A DNA stretch of 64,000 bases from Cobetia sp. L2A1 (GCF_009796845.1 NZ_CP047025.1:3720001-3784000); one strand, 5' to 3'. Numbered from the stretch's first letter, positions 31,482 to 41,084 are shown. The notes: generated by a model from the sequence alone, not told the origin. Numbers and translations: made by a program.

Positions 31482-32099
31482 ATGACGCAGGCGAATCCAA
31501 AACAATCACGTCGCGAACAGATCCTCCAGGCACTCGCTTTGATGCTGGAAGAGGACAGCGGCAAACGCATCACTACCGCAGCACTGGCACGTCAGGTCGG
31601 CGTATCAGAGGCAGCACTTTATCGTCATTTTCCCAGCAAGGCGCGAATGTTCGAGGGGCTGATCGAGTTCATCGAGACCACCCTGTTCGAGCGTATTGCG
31701 CTGATCCTTCAAGACAACGACACTGCTCATGCTCGGGTGCATCACATCCTGAGCTTGCTGCTGGGCTTTGCCGAGAAGAATCCGGGTCTATGCCGATTGC
31801 TCAACGGCGATGCGCTTACCGGTGAGACGGCACGCCTCCGCGTGCGCATGGCGCAGCTGTTCGAGCGTCTCGAAACGCAGCTCAAGCAGGTATTGCGTGA
31901 AGCCGAGCCTCGTGAGGGACTACGGCCGGCCATCACTGTCACAGCAGCTGCCAATCTGCTGCTGGCCTGTGCAGAAGGCCGTATCGGTCAGTATGTGCGT
32001 AGCGATTATCGCAAACGTCCGACCGAGCATTGGGAAGACCAGTGGATGCTGCTGAGCCGCGATCTACTGCTGAGCAGTCAGGAACGTATCGCTGTTTAA
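31482..32099 (+). CDS. slmA: nucleoid occlusion factor SlmA (TetR family)
   Basis: DNA-bound inhibitor of FtsZ assembly that keeps septa off the nucleoid. 205 residues with an N-terminal TetR helix-turn-helix (TTAALARQVGVSEAALYRHF) and the SlmA-type core (LCRLLNGDALTGE, CAEGRIGQYVRSDYRKRPTEHW), which is diagnostic. Position downstream of coaBC-dut agrees with E. coli. Confidence 0.95.
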   Translation: MTQANPKQSRREQILQALALMLEEDSGKRITTAALARQVGVSEAALYRHFPSKARMFEGLIEFIETTLFERIALILQDNDTAHARVHHILSLLLGFAEKNPGLCRLLNGDALTGETARLRVRMAQLFERLETQLKQVLREAEPREGLRPAITVTAAANLLLACAEGRIGQYVRSDYRKRPTEHWEDQWMLLSRDLLLSSQERIAV

Positions 32100-32124
32100 C
32101 AGCGTCCGCCCCTGACAACGCATG

Positions 32125-32161
32125 AAAAAGCCCCATCGGCAGTAGCCGATGGGGCTTTTTT
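32125..32161 (+). terminator. slmA terminator
   Basis: 16-bp perfect stem AAAAAGCCCCATCGGC / GCCGATGGGGCTTTTT with AGTA loop, continuing into a T-run. Flanking A- and T-runs make it usable by the convergent gene too. Confidence 0.92.
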
Positions 32162-32248
32162 ACCTCGAGCATCTCTTCAGACAGGGCTCTCATCATCCCT
32201 ACAACATGCATCCAAGACGCGCGCCAGTATCAGTCATGAAGTGGCATG

Positions 32249-34879
32249 TCAGTTCGGTGTCGCGTAACGCTCGACAATGGCTTCCGCTGACATCGGTCGC
32301 GCCAGCAAGAAGCCCTGATAGGAATCACAGCCCAGACGCTTCAGACCTTCGAGCTGCGCCTCAGTCTCGACACCCTCTGCCACAATCTCATGCCCCAGCG
32401 AATGACCCAGGCTGATGATGGCCCCTAGCAGCTGAGTCGCCTGATGATTGGGGCAACGACTGTCACTGCCGGCCTCCACAACCGCATCCATCTTCATGAC
32501 GAAACTTCGATCTACCTTGAGCACATCCAGCGGTAACGATGAAAGATAGGAGAGCGAGGAATAACCTTGCCCGAAATCATCCAGCGCCACTCTGACTCCC
32601 AGTTCACGCAGTGCATTCAATACAGCAAGCCCGCCTTCCATGTCTTGAATCAGTAGCGTCTCGGTCACCTCAACCTCCAATCGCGTCGGTGCGAGATTCT
32701 GGCTTTCCAGTACGCTGATCACCTCATGCTCATAACCGGAAGTCAGCTGACGTGCCGAGAGATTGACGGCCATACGCGGCATGTGAAGTCCCGCATCCTC
32801 CCAGCGCACCATCTGGGCACAGGCTTCTTCCAGCACAAAGCGTCCGAGTCGGAAAATCAGACCCGTTTCCTCTGCCAATGGAATGAATTGCGCGGGAGAG
32901 ATCATACCCAGCTCCGGATGCTGCCAGCGCAGCAGCGCCTCGACACCCAGCAACTCACCCTCGGCATTCAGTTGTGGCTGGTAGTGAAGGTATAACTGGT
33001 CACGATCGATGGCTTGACGCAGGTCCTGCTCCAACGTCATGCGTGACGCAACATGCTTGTCCAGTGACGACTCCCAGCACAACGCATGATCTCCGCGCGA
33101 CTTGGCGTGATAAAGCGCAACATCGGCATTCAACATCAGCGCCTGTGCATCGCCACCCGCTTCTGCCAGCGCATACCCTGCCGTCAGGCTGATGATCAGC
33201 GGCCGCCCCAGAATCGTAAACGGACGCTCAATCTTCTGCTGAATGTCTTCCACTATCTGCGCCGGATGCTCATTGCCATGTGGAAAATAGAGGCCGAACT
33301 CATCAGCCCCAAGCCGCGCCACCAATCCGCCAGGAGGCAACAGGCGACGCAAACGCTCACCCATCGACACCAGCAGCTGATCGCCGGCCTCGTGGCCTAG
33401 CCCATCATTGACGGTGGAGAAGCGATCAATATCGGCGTAGATCATCAACCCGCCGACCGCGACATTCTCACTTGCCGCCGCCATGAAGGCCTTACGATTG
33501 TGGAGCCCGGTCAAGGCGTCATGACGTGCGAGAAAGTCGAGCTGGCGCTCGGATTCTTTATGGGCGCTGATGTCGAGCAACAAGCCCTCCCAGTAGCGCA
33601 CTCCGTCGTCGCCTTCAATCATCACGCTACGCTCCAATACCCAGCGCTCGTGGTCAGCGATGATTCTGAACACCTGCTCCTGGCGCATCTGCGCGCACAT
33701 CGCCCAGTGACGCGCCGTACTGACGGCCTGACGATCGTCTTGATGGATCAGCTCGGACAGCGTGACCCCAGCGCCCACCAGTGACTCGGCAGAACGCCCG
33801 AAAATTTCCGCTGCACCGCTACTGATAAACGTCAGTACACCGGTATTGACCTCAATGCGGTACACCACGCCCGGCAGATTATCCATCAGGGTCACCAGCG
33901 TGCGCGAGCGCGCCGTCATGGATTCCAGCGCTCCCTCAAGCTCATCATCTCGCTCACTACGCTGGCGTTCAGCACGCACCACGACAACGAGGAGAACCAT
34001 CAGGAAGATACCGCCCAACAATAGACCGAACCAGGTACGCTGCCACCAGAACCACCATAGAGTGGACACTGGCTGACTCACCACGCTGAACAGTTTCAAT
34101 GGGGCGATATAGCTGCCCGCCGCCATCCGCGCCTGCCCATCAAACCCCGGCACATGATAACGACGCACACCGCGCTCAGAGATGTACTTGCCCATATTGG
34201 CAAGCGAAGACAGCGGGAGCTTTCCGGCTACACCAAGCGCATGCTCTTGAGGGCTGGAAAACAACAGCAAGCCGTTGGTAGAAAACAAGCGTAACCGCTG
34301 CCCGTGATCAGCACCGGGATTGGCCAACAGACTACGAGACTCGGCGAAGTCCAGGCAGCCGACGATCAGCCATGACATACCATCGATCTTCATATGCCGA
34401 TAAAACGGTATGCCTGGCTGCCCGGAAGCCAGCGGCAGCGCCGACCCAAACAGCAAGCTGCTACGACCGGGCAATGCTTGCGCCTCGGCCTGAGAAAGCT
34501 GCCAACTGCAGCTGCGCCCGACGCCAATCTGATGCAGGCTGCTTCCGCGGTAATCAGCGAAGGGCACCACCATCAAGGACACTAGCGCGGGGTGCCGTCC
34601 CAGTGCACTATCAAGCGAGCCACGCCATTGCTCATCAGTCTCTCCACGCAGCACGCGTTCCAGCACCAACATCTCGCGAGCGACATCCGAGATCAGCTGC
34701 TCGGTAGAGATATGCAGCTGAGTATCCAGGGTTTCTAGCCTGCGCATTTCCTGCTCGCGCACATCAAACCATTGGCTGGCCAGATAAAGCCCCCCCAGCA
34801 CCACCAGCAAGGCGGCATTGATTCCAAAAATCCGCCAGAGCGAATGTGTGCCACCGTCACGGCGAGTAGTCGGGTCCAC
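32249..34879 (-). CDS. membrane PAS-GGDEF-EAL cyclic-di-GMP protein
   Basis: An 876-residue inner-membrane protein. A transmembrane segment (about 15-37), a periplasmic sensor region (38-284), a second segment (285-306), a PAS domain (about 330-450), GGDEF (about 455-610) and EAL (about 625-870). The cyclase signature is GADEF rather than GGDEF, so cyclase activity is doubtful. The EAL domain looks active: EALLRW, NLSARQL, EVTETLL, DDFGQGYSSLSYL, LKVDRSF and AEGVETEAQ are present. Best read as a c-di-GMP phosphodiesterase with a regulatory GGDEF. The start is a GTG at 34879; no ATG lies before the first membrane segment, so the exact N-terminus is uncertain. Confidence 0.9.
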   Translation of the reverse strand: MDPTTRRDGGTHSLWRIFGINAALLVVLGGLYLASQWFDVREQEMRRLETLDTQLHISTEQLISDVAREMLVLERVLRGETDEQWRGSLDSALGRHPALVSLMVVPFADYRGSSLHQIGVGRSCSWQLSQAEAQALPGRSSLLFGSALPLASGQPGIPFYRHMKIDGMSWLIVGCLDFAESRSLLANPGADHGQRLRLFSTNGLLLFSSPQEHALGVAGKLPLSSLANMGKYISERGVRRYHVPGFDGQARMAAGSYIAPLKLFSVVSQPVSTLWWFWWQRTWFGLLLGGIFLMVLLVVVVRAERQRSERDDELEGALESMTARSRTLVTLMDNLPGVVYRIEVNTGVLTFISSGAAEIFGRSAESLVGAGVTLSELIHQDDRQAVSTARHWAMCAQMRQEQVFRIIADHERWVLERSVMIEGDDGVRYWEGLLLDISAHKESERQLDFLARHDALTGLHNRKAFMAAASENVAVGGLMIYADIDRFSTVNDGLGHEAGDQLLVSMGERLRRLLPPGGLVARLGADEFGLYFPHGNEHPAQIVEDIQQKIERPFTILGRPLIISLTAGYALAEAGGDAQALMLNADVALYHAKSRGDHALCWESSLDKHVASRMTLEQDLRQAIDRDQLYLHYQPQLNAEGELLGVEALLRWQHPELGMISPAQFIPLAEETGLIFRLGRFVLEEACAQMVRWEDAGLHMPRMAVNLSARQLTSGYEHEVISVLESQNLAPTRLEVEVTETLLIQDMEGGLAVLNALRELGVRVALDDFGQGYSSLSYLSSLPLDVLKVDRSFVMKMDAVVEAGSDSRCPNHQATQLLGAIISLGHSLGHEIVAEGVETEAQLEGLKRLGCDSYQGFLLARPMSAEAIVERYATPN

Positions 34880-34990
34880 AGGGCCACCATCAATAAAATG
34901 ATATATGTCGCAATGTGACAGAATGAAACATTATGTTGCACTGTTCAACTGCTAACTACAGAAGTACCAACATCTACTTTGCCTCAACTA

Positions 34991-35023
34991 AGAAGCCCCA
35001 CCGAGAATCTCGGCGGGGCTTCT
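34991..35023 (-). terminator. rpoH terminator
   Basis: GC-rich inverted repeat AGAAGCCCCACCG / CGGCGGGGCTTCT (one mismatch) 32 nt beyond the rpoH stop; weak T-rich flanks on both strands. Confidence 0.75.
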
Positions 35024-35054
35024 TTCATGACAGCGTTAAGAACAAAAGGTGAAT

Positions 35055-35930
35055 TTAGGCCGCGAAACCTTCACTCATATCCCCCATCCATTCACGCAGC
35101 TTCTTCATGGCATTTTTCTCAAGCTGACGAATACGCTCGGCAGACACGCCATAGATATCCGCAAGCTCATGCAGCGTGGACTTGTTATCACTCAACCAGC
35201 GTTGCTGGAGAATATCGCGTGAGCGCTCATCCAGTGCAGCCAGCGCTTTCAGCAAGCGGCCATGGGAGTCATTCTCCATGTCTTGCTGCTCAACCCGGGC
35301 GGCCGGATCAAGACTATGATCCTCGAGATAATTGGCCGGCGCCTGATAAGCAGAACTTTCATCATCGCTGGGACCTGCATCAAACCCGGCATCGTGTGCC
35401 GAGAGACGGCTTTCCATCTCGCGCACTACCGTAGGTTTGACATCGAGGTCACTCGCGATCGCGTCCACCTCGTCGTTGTTCAACCATCCCAGACGCTTCT
35501 TGGCACCACGCAAGTTAAAGAACAATTTGCGCTGAGCCTTGGTGGTCGCGACCTTGACGATACGCCAGTTACGCAACACGAACTCATGGATTTCGGCCTT
35601 GATCCAATGCACAGCAAAGGAGACCAGACGAACCCCCTGATGAGGGTCAAAACGCTTGACCGCTTTCATCAGGCCAACATTGCCTTCCTGGATCAGATCT
35701 GCCTGCTGCAGGCCATAACCGCTATAACTGCGTGCGATATGCACGACGAAACGCAGGTGCGACATGACGAGGCGGCGCGCTGATTCCAGATGATTATCTT
35801 CATGCAGTCGTAACGCTAGCTCATGCTCTTCTTCCGCAGTAAGCACAGCGATACGATTCACCGACTGAATATAGCCGTTTAGATCTTGACCCGGTGACAG
35901 ATGGCCAAGTGGCTGAAGACTGGTGCTCAT
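35055..35930 (-). CDS. rpoH: RNA polymerase sigma-32 (heat-shock sigma factor)
   Basis: Directs RNA polymerase to heat-shock promoters. 291 residues with sigma region 2 ([19 protein letters not shown]), the RpoH box QRKLFFNLR at 133-141 that is specific to this sigma and mediates chaperone and protease control, and region 4.2 ([20 protein letters not shown]). Last of the conserved ftsY-ftsE-ftsX-rpoH group but with a 246-bp gap that allows its own promoters. Confidence 0.97.
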   Translation of the reverse strand: MSTSLQPLGHLSPGQDLNGYIQSVNRIAVLTAEEEHELALRLHEDNHLESARRLVMSHLRFVVHIARSYSGYGLQQADLIQEGNVGLMKAVKRFDPHQGVRLVSFAVHWIKAEIHEFVLRNWRIVKVATTKAQRKLFFNLRGAKKRLGWLNNDEVDAIASDLDVKPTVVREMESRLSAHDAGFDAGPSDDESSAYQAPANYLEDHSLDPAARVEQQDMENDSHGRLLKALAALDERSRDILQQRWLSDNKSTLHELADIYGVSAERIRQLEKNAMKKLREWMGDMSEGFAA

Positions 35931-36030
35931 AATACAGGGTCTCCATGGTTGCCTAGTTCACGCATGCAAGTAGTAAGACTGTGAAGGTAACAACAGGTTC
36001 CCGTCAAGGGCTGTACATGACGTGTATAAA

Positions 36031-36040
36031 TGTCATGACA
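36031..36040. promoter_or_regulatory. perfect 10-bp palindrome upstream of rpoH
   Basis: TGTCATGACA, a perfect palindrome, lies about 100 bp upstream of rpoH; flanking ACGTGT/ACACGT sequences extend the symmetry imperfectly. No known operator recognised. Confidence 0.3.
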
Positions 36041-36176
36041 CGTTTCACGACGTAACACCGAAGAGTGGGAATATCGTTTAATTGCCCACTCCACCTTCAC
36101 TGCTGCCCGGCAACATGTTGCCGGAGCGTAATCAGTGTCTGCCTTTATGACGACATCAACAGCTAACCACCCAAAA

Positions 36177-37211
36177 TCAGCGCGGAGATATGCTGGCGAG
36201 ATGACGCCCCACCGCAAACCAGGCACCGATCCAACCCAGCATTGTACTCGAAAACAGTAACGAGGCACTGCCCGCTGCCCCCAGTGAAGGCAACATATAG
36301 TGGCCACCATAGCTTTGTACAAGAGCAGAGACCGGAGCGACTAGCCAGTTGCCGCCCAGTGCCAGAATGCCACAAGCCAGCAATCCTCCCCCCAGCCCGT
36401 ACCAAGCACCGCTGTACAAGAATGGCCGTCGCACAAAGGCGTGCGTCGCTCCAATCAGTGTCACCACTTCAATTTCCTGTCGGCGGCTCTCTACGGATAG
36501 GCGAATGGTATTGCCCACCACTAGCAGAACGCCAAGCCCAAATAATACTGCCAATCCCAGCGTCACTTTTTGACCCAGCTCACCTAGTTGGCGTAAACGC
36601 TCCAACCAGGCCAGATCGAGTCGCGCACTCTCGATGCCCGGCTCGTGCTCAAGTCGACTGGCGAGCTGGCGTACGGACTCAGGTGTCGTATCGATCGGCG
36701 TAATCATGATGCTGGCAGGGAGTGGATTATTATCCAGCAGACTCAAGGAACGCTTGAGATCCAGTGCCTGGGCAAACTCTTCCATACCTTCAGCCGCAGT
36801 GATCAGACGTACACCGCCGATGCCTTGCTCATCTCGTAACCTATCTGCCAGATCCAGCGCCTGACGCTCACCGACAGACGTCTTGAGATACAACGTGAGC
36901 TGGGCACTATCATTAAGCTCATTGTCCAGCAATCGCGCACTATCCAGCGCCAGCCACAACGCTGCCGGCAACGTCAGTGCGATCGCGATCGCCAGCATGG
37001 TCAGCAAACTGGCAATCGGCGTAACCAACAGTCGGCGAGCGCTATCACGTGCCATGGCACTGTGATGACGTAACCAACTGCGATAACGGCTTTCGATGGA
37101 GACACGACTGGAACGCGCACCCTTACGCGCGCGACGCTCGGCAGCATCGTCGGTATCAGTCGATTCAGGGAGCGACTTGCGAGGCCGCGATGGGGGACGA
37201 GTGGAGCTCAT
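36177..37211 (-). CDS. ftsX: cell division ABC-type protein FtsX
   Basis: Inner-membrane partner of FtsE that activates peptidoglycan hydrolysis at the septum. 344 residues: basic cytoplasmic N-terminus (1-60), TM1 (about 66-92), a large periplasmic loop (to about 215), then three membrane segments with VGNTIRLSVESRRQEIEVVTLIGATHAFVR as the cytoplasmic coupling loop. Its start overlaps ftsE by 4 nt. Confidence 0.95.
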   Translation of the reverse strand: MSSTRPPSRPRKSLPESTDTDDAAERRARKGARSSRVSIESRYRSWLRHHSAMARDSARRLLVTPIASLLTMLAIAIALTLPAALWLALDSARLLDNELNDSAQLTLYLKTSVGERQALDLADRLRDEQGIGGVRLITAAEGMEEFAQALDLKRSLSLLDNNPLPASIMITPIDTTPESVRQLASRLEHEPGIESARLDLAWLERLRQLGELGQKVTLGLAVLFGLGVLLVVGNTIRLSVESRRQEIEVVTLIGATHAFVRRPFLYSGAWYGLGGGLLACGILALGGNWLVAPVSALVQSYGGHYMLPSLGAAGSASLLFSSTMLGWIGAWFAVGRHLASISPR

Positions 37212-37876
37212 CGGGCATCCTTATCAGCAATCAGGCGGCCATCGGAGAGTTCAAGCGTACGATGATGAAGGCCTGCAATCAGCGCCAGATCATGGCTGGC
37301 AATCATCACCGTAGTGCCGATACGATTAAAATCCTCGAACAGGCGCATGATATCGGCAGATAACGCCGGATCAAGGTTGCCAGTAGGTTCATCAGCCAGT
37401 AGTAACGCAGGCTTGTTGACCACTGCCCGCGCAATGCCTACTCGTTGCTGCTCACCACCGGACAGTTCAATCGGCAGTGCCTTTTCTCGATGAAGCAGGC
37501 CCACCTTATCGAGCGCAGCACGCACGCGCCGCGCCTGTTCGCGTGGCGTGAAGCCCTGGATCATGAGTGGCAGAGCCACGTTATGAAAGATATTGCGATC
37601 ACTGAGCAGCTGATGGTCCTGGAAGACCACGCCAATCTGGCGACGGTAATACGGTACCTGAGAGGCATGCAGCCGGCCAATGTCATGCCCGGCCACCATG
37701 ATTCGTCCGCGCGAGGGCCGCTCAAGGAGCATGATCAGCTTGAGCAGAGAGCTTTTCCCTGCACCGGAATGCCCGGTAAGAAAGACCATCTCACCACGCT
37801 CGACGTTGAAGTCGAGCCCAGCCAGTGCATCAAAACGCCCACCATAGCGCTTGCCTACATGCTCGAATGCGATCAT
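37208..37876 (-). CDS. ftsE: cell division ATP-binding protein FtsE
   Basis: ABC ATPase of the FtsEX complex. 222 residues with Walker A GHSGAGKS (35-42), signature LSGGEQQRVGIARA and Walker B ALLLADEPTGNLD. MIAFEHVGKRYGG is the family start. Overlaps ftsY by 4 nt upstream and ftsX by 4 nt downstream, so the three are translationally coupled. Confidence 0.96.
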   Translation of the reverse strand: MIAFEHVGKRYGGRFDALAGLDFNVERGEMVFLTGHSGAGKSSLLKLIMLLERPSRGRIMVAGHDIGRLHASQVPYYRRQIGVVFQDHQLLSDRNIFHNVALPLMIQGFTPREQARRVRAALDKVGLLHREKALPIELSGGEQQRVGIARAVVNKPALLLADEPTGNLDPALSADIMRLFEDFNRIGTTVMIASHDLALIAGLHHRTLELSDGRLIADKDAR

Positions 37877-39717
37877 GCCTCGCGCTGCTCCTCGTCGACC
37901 TCTTCCCCGCTACGGGCAAACAGTGCGTTGACGAAATCATCGGCGGCGAAGGGGCGCAGATCATCCACTCCTTCACCGACACCGATGTAACGAATCGGCA
38001 GATTGAGCTGCTTGGCCAGCGCAAAGATGATGCCACCCTTTGCAGTACCGTCGAGCTTGGTCAGCGTCAGGCCAGTAATGTTTACGGCCTCATGGAAGGT
38101 AGACGCTTGCGCCAGTGCGTTCTGACCGGTACCCGCATCCAATACCAGCATCACTTCATGCGGTGCAGCAGCGTCCAGCTTGGCCATCACGCGCTGTACC
38201 TTCTTGAGCTCTTCCATCAGATGGCTCTTGTTGTGCAGACGACCCGCAGTATCGGCAATCAGGATATCGATATTACGTGCCTTGGCGGCTTCCAGTGCGT
38301 CATAGATGACAGAAGCACTATCCGCCCCCGTGTGCTGAGCGATGACCGGTACCTTGTTACGCTCACCCCAGACCTTGAGCTGCTCGACCGCGGCAGCACG
38401 GAAGGTGTCGCCCGCCGCCAGCATCACGCTACGCCCCTGACTCTGATAACGCTTGGCCAGCTTGCCGATGGTGGTGGTCTTGCCGACACCATTGACACCA
38501 ATCATCAGGATCACGAAGGGACCACTGCCCTTGGGCGGTAGCTCGATATCACGCGCGACGGGAGCCAGCATCACACGCAGTTCTTCCTGCAATGCCTCAT
38601 AAAGTGCCTGCGGCTCCTTCAACTCCTTGCGGGAGATACGGGCCGTCAGGTTGTCGATGATCTCGGTAGTTGCCTCAATGCCCACATCTGCCATCAGCAG
38701 TTGCGTCTCGAGATCCTCCATCAGCTCATCGTCAATCTGCTTCTTGCCAAGGAAGAGGCTCGCGACACCCTCGGTAAGATTGGCGCGCGTCTTGCCAAGC
38801 CCTGCCTTGATGCGAGCGAAGAAACCACGGCGCGGCTTCTCGCGGCCATCGCGAGCAGTATCCCGCTCATCTTCCGAGGCGCTGGCCGATGTATCAGCGT
38901 CCTGCTCCTCGTGGATAGAGAGGACGGAGCCTTCAGCGGTACGAGAGCCTTCAGCGGTACGAGAGCTTTCAGCAGCACGCACTTCCGCTTCCTGACGGGC
39001 CTGTTCTAGCGCCGCCCTCTCTTCTTCCTCGATGGCCGCAAACTCGGCTGCAGCACGCGCTTCAGCAATGCGCTCTTCTTCCTGTCGTGCGGCAACCCGA
39101 GCGTCTTCTACACGTGCGGCTGCAGCGACTTCTGTCGCAATGGCTTGTGCTTGGGTCTCGGCTGCCTTTTCAGCCGCAACTCTTTCTGCTTCAGCCTTGG
39201 CGGCCTGCTCGACAGCGATGCGATCTGCTTCAGCCCTGGCAGCCTGCTCGGCAGCGATGCGATCTGCTTCAGCCCTGGCAGCCTGTTCGGCAGCGATGCG
39301 ATCTGCTTCAGCCGTGGCAGCCTGCTCGGCCGCGATGCGATCTGCTTCAACCTTGGCAGCCTGTTCGGCAGCGATGCGATCTGCTTCAGCCTTGGCAGCC
39401 TGCTCGACAGCGATGCGGTCTGCTTCAGCCTGGGCAGTCTGCTCGGCCGCGATGCGATCTGCTTCAGCCTTGGCGGCCTGCTCGGCCGCGATGTGCTCTG
39501 CTTCAGCCTTGGCAGCCTGCTCGGCCGCGATGTGATCTGCTTCAGCTTGGCTGGCCTGCTCGGCAGCAATGCGATCTGCTTCAGCCTGGCTGGCTGGCTC
39601 GTCAGCCGGTGCAGAGGTCTGCTGCGTCTGTTCAAGAGCCTGTTGCTCGAGAGCCTGCTGCTCAGAGGCGTTCTGCTCCTGAGCCTTATGTTTCTTGCGC
39701 TTGAAAAAACCGAACAT
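37873..39717 (-). CDS. ftsY: signal recognition particle receptor FtsY with repeat-expanded A domain
   Basis: SRP receptor GTPase that docks ribosome-SRP complexes at the membrane. 614 residues from the ATG at 39717 (MFGFFKRKKHK), roughly 100 more than typical. The extra length is in the N-terminal acidic A domain: about 11 tandem 13-residue copies of the type AAKAEADRIAAEQ. The C-terminal NG domain is standard: GVNGVGKTTTIGKLA (P-loop), DTFRAAAVEQL, DTAGRLHNK and TKLDGTAKGG. The frame is open upstream to 39807 without similarity. Leads the ftsY-ftsE-ftsX operon. Confidence 0.96.
   Translation of the reverse strand: MFGFFKRKKHKAQEQNASEQQALEQQALEQTQQTSAPADEPASQAEADRIAAEQASQAEADHIAAEQAAKAEAEHIAAEQAAKAEADRIAAEQTAQAEADRIAVEQAAKAEADRIAAEQAAKVEADRIAAEQAATAEADRIAAEQAARAEADRIAAEQAARAEADRIAVEQAAKAEAERVAAEKAAETQAQAIATEVAAAARVEDARVAARQEEERIAEARAAAEFAAIEEEERAALEQARQEAEVRAAESSRTAEGSRTAEGSVLSIHEEQDADTSASASEDERDTARDGREKPRRGFFARIKAGLGKTRANLTEGVASLFLGKKQIDDELMEDLETQLLMADVGIEATTEIIDNLTARISRKELKEPQALYEALQEELRVMLAPVARDIELPPKGSGPFVILMIGVNGVGKTTTIGKLAKRYQSQGRSVMLAAGDTFRAAAVEQLKVWGERNKVPVIAQHTGADSASVIYDALEAAKARNIDILIADTAGRLHNKSHLMEELKKVQRVMAKLDAAAPHEVMLVLDAGTGQNALAQASTFHEAVNITGLTLTKLDGTAKGGIIFALAKQLNLPIRYIGVGEGVDDLRPFAADDFVNALFARSGEEVDEEQREA
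39165..39597 (-). repeat. 39-bp tandem repeat array inside ftsY
   Basis: The 12-mer TCTGCTTCAGCC or one-base variants recur every 39 bp from 39185 to about 39575, giving 11 units. Copies differ by a few substitutions but no indels, so the 13-residue periodicity and frame are kept. Consensus residues are A-x-A-E-A-D-R-I-A-A-E-Q-A. Confidence 0.92.
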
Positions 39718-39823
39718 GGCGAGACAGTCCTGAACCCGTGAAAGTGGCCTCATCCTACCATCCCTTCGGGGCTGAAGGTACGCACCGCGCGGCATCCGGC
39801 GTCGCACATGCTAGACTCGCGGC

Positions 39824-40498
39824 ATGAATAAACGCGCATCTTCCCAAGGCCCCGCTCGGGGCAAATCCTCAGCGACCTCACGTAGCGGCGAGCATCGTGG
39901 TCAGCGGGGTCAGACGACCGGTGGTGCCGGGCGCCTACGCATCATCGGCGGGCGCTTCAAGCGTCGACTGTTGACCGTGATCGATGCGCCGGGGCTGCGC
40001 CCGACGCCGGACCGTGTTCGCGAGACACTATATAACTGGCTCGGCGCGCATGTCGCAGACGCTCGCGTGCTCGATCTGTTTGCAGGAAGTGGCGCTCTGG
40101 GGCTTGAAGCATTGTCCCGCGAAGCAGCACATGTCACCTTCGTCGAGCGCGAGAACCGTGTGGCACGTGCACTCCAGGCGAATATCGACACACTGGCCGG
40201 CGATACAACACTGCCCGCCAGTGTATCGAGCGCAGAGGTGATGCATTGGCTTGAGACAGTCCAGCCACCACAAGGAGGCATGGACCTGGTACTGCTCGAC
40301 CCGCCCTTCCGTCTCGATCTCGCGGCATCCAGCTGCGCCTTGCTAGAAGCTCGGCACTGGCTCAGCGATGACGCCATGATCTATCTGGAAGTCGAGTCAG
40401 GCCTCGAGCCAACTGTACCCGCCAACTGGCAATTGCATCGTGAAAGCCGTGCCGGCGATAGCCATGGGCGCCTATATCAGCGCTATCCGCCAGCCTGA
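39824..40498 (+). CDS. rsmD: 16S rRNA (guanine-966-N2)-methyltransferase
   Basis: Methylates G966 of 16S rRNA in the 30S subunit. 224 residues with a basic disordered N-terminal extension (1-35, rich in R, S and G) before the conserved LRIIGGRFKRRLL. RPTPDRVRETLYNWL, VLDLFAGSGALGLEALSR (SAM-binding) and LLDPPF (catalytic) identify RsmD. Divergent from ftsY, the standard gammaproteobacterial order. Confidence 0.95.
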   Translation: MNKRASSQGPARGKSSATSRSGEHRGQRGQTTGGAGRLRIIGGRFKRRLLTVIDAPGLRPTPDRVRETLYNWLGAHVADARVLDLFAGSGALGLEALSREAAHVTFVERENRVARALQANIDTLAGDTTLPASVSSAEVMHWLETVQPPQGGMDLVLLDPPFRLDLAASSCALLEARHWLSDDAMIYLEVESGLEPTVPANWQLHRESRAGDSHGRLYQRYPPA

Positions 40499-40527
40499 GC
40501 CATGGAGAGAATAGCCCGTCGGATGGC

Positions 40528-40557
40528 AGCGAAAGCCGTCGCCGTGCGGCTTTCGCT
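40528..40557 (+). terminator. rsmD terminator
   Basis: Perfect 11-bp stem AGCGAAAGCCG / CGGCTTTCGCT (40528-40538, 40547-40557), 30 nt after the rsmD stop, followed by CTTGTGTC. Confidence 0.65.
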
Positions 40558-40727
40558 CTTGTGTCGACCCAAGCGGCGTCGTAGTCTGCCTGCAGGCGGG
40601 TATCGCTGTGCCGTCCGGCAAGGACTTCCGGAGTGGCTGATCTTCATCGCACCAGCATTCACCGCATACGTTTACCGCCCTTAACGAACATCCTCGAGCC
40701 GCCAAAGTGGCCCGACAAGGAGATAGC

Positions 40728-40982
40728 ATGAGCACCGAACTCTTTACCCAACTTGAGCAGAAAGTCGGCCAGGCCATCGACACCATCGAAATGCTGAAGA
40801 TGGAAGTTGATGAACTCAAGGAAGAGAACCAGCGTCTGAGCGAGGCCAAGAATGGTCAGGGCGAAGAGCTTGAGCAACTACGTCAAGCCAACACTCGCTT
40901 GCAAGAGGAGCGTGATCAGTGGGCTGGCCGTCTGGAATCTCTGGTGGCACGTTTCAGTGAAACCGAAACCCAAGACGTCTGA
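40728..40982 (+). CDS. ZapB-like cell division coiled-coil protein
   Basis: An 84-residue protein that is a continuous coiled coil (FTQLEQKVGQAIDTIEMLKM then VDELKEENQRLSEAKNG), the layout of ZapB/DUF904, a Z-ring-associated stabiliser. AAGGAGATAGC precedes the ATG at 40728. Sequence is compositionally biased, so similarity to other short coiled coils cannot be excluded; the N-terminal LEQKV-x-x-A-I-x-T-I-x-x-L-x-M-E-x-x-E-L-K pattern favours ZapB. Confidence 0.8.
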   Translation: MSTELFTQLEQKVGQAIDTIEMLKMEVDELKEENQRLSEAKNGQGEELEQLRQANTRLQEERDQWAGRLESLVARFSETETQDV

Positions 40983-41040
40983 GGTTCAGGGCACCTGAAG
41001 CGATGAAGCGTCAGAACATCTGATATTTCAGTGCCCTGGA

Positions 41041-41084
41041 AACAACAATGCCCCCGACAGGAGACTGCCGGGGGCATTGTTGTT
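41041..41084 (+). terminator. terminator between zapB-like and rimI
   Basis: 16-bp perfect stem AACAACAATGCCCCCG / its complement (41041-41056, 41069-41084), followed by TGTAC. Between convergent genes and likely bidirectional. Confidence 0.85.

Noticed and set aside
39032..39741. several repetitive open frames (Ala/Cys-rich or Arg/Pro-rich) across ftsY
   Set aside because: The 39-bp repeat array keeps all six frames open; only the ftsY frame continues into a known domain.
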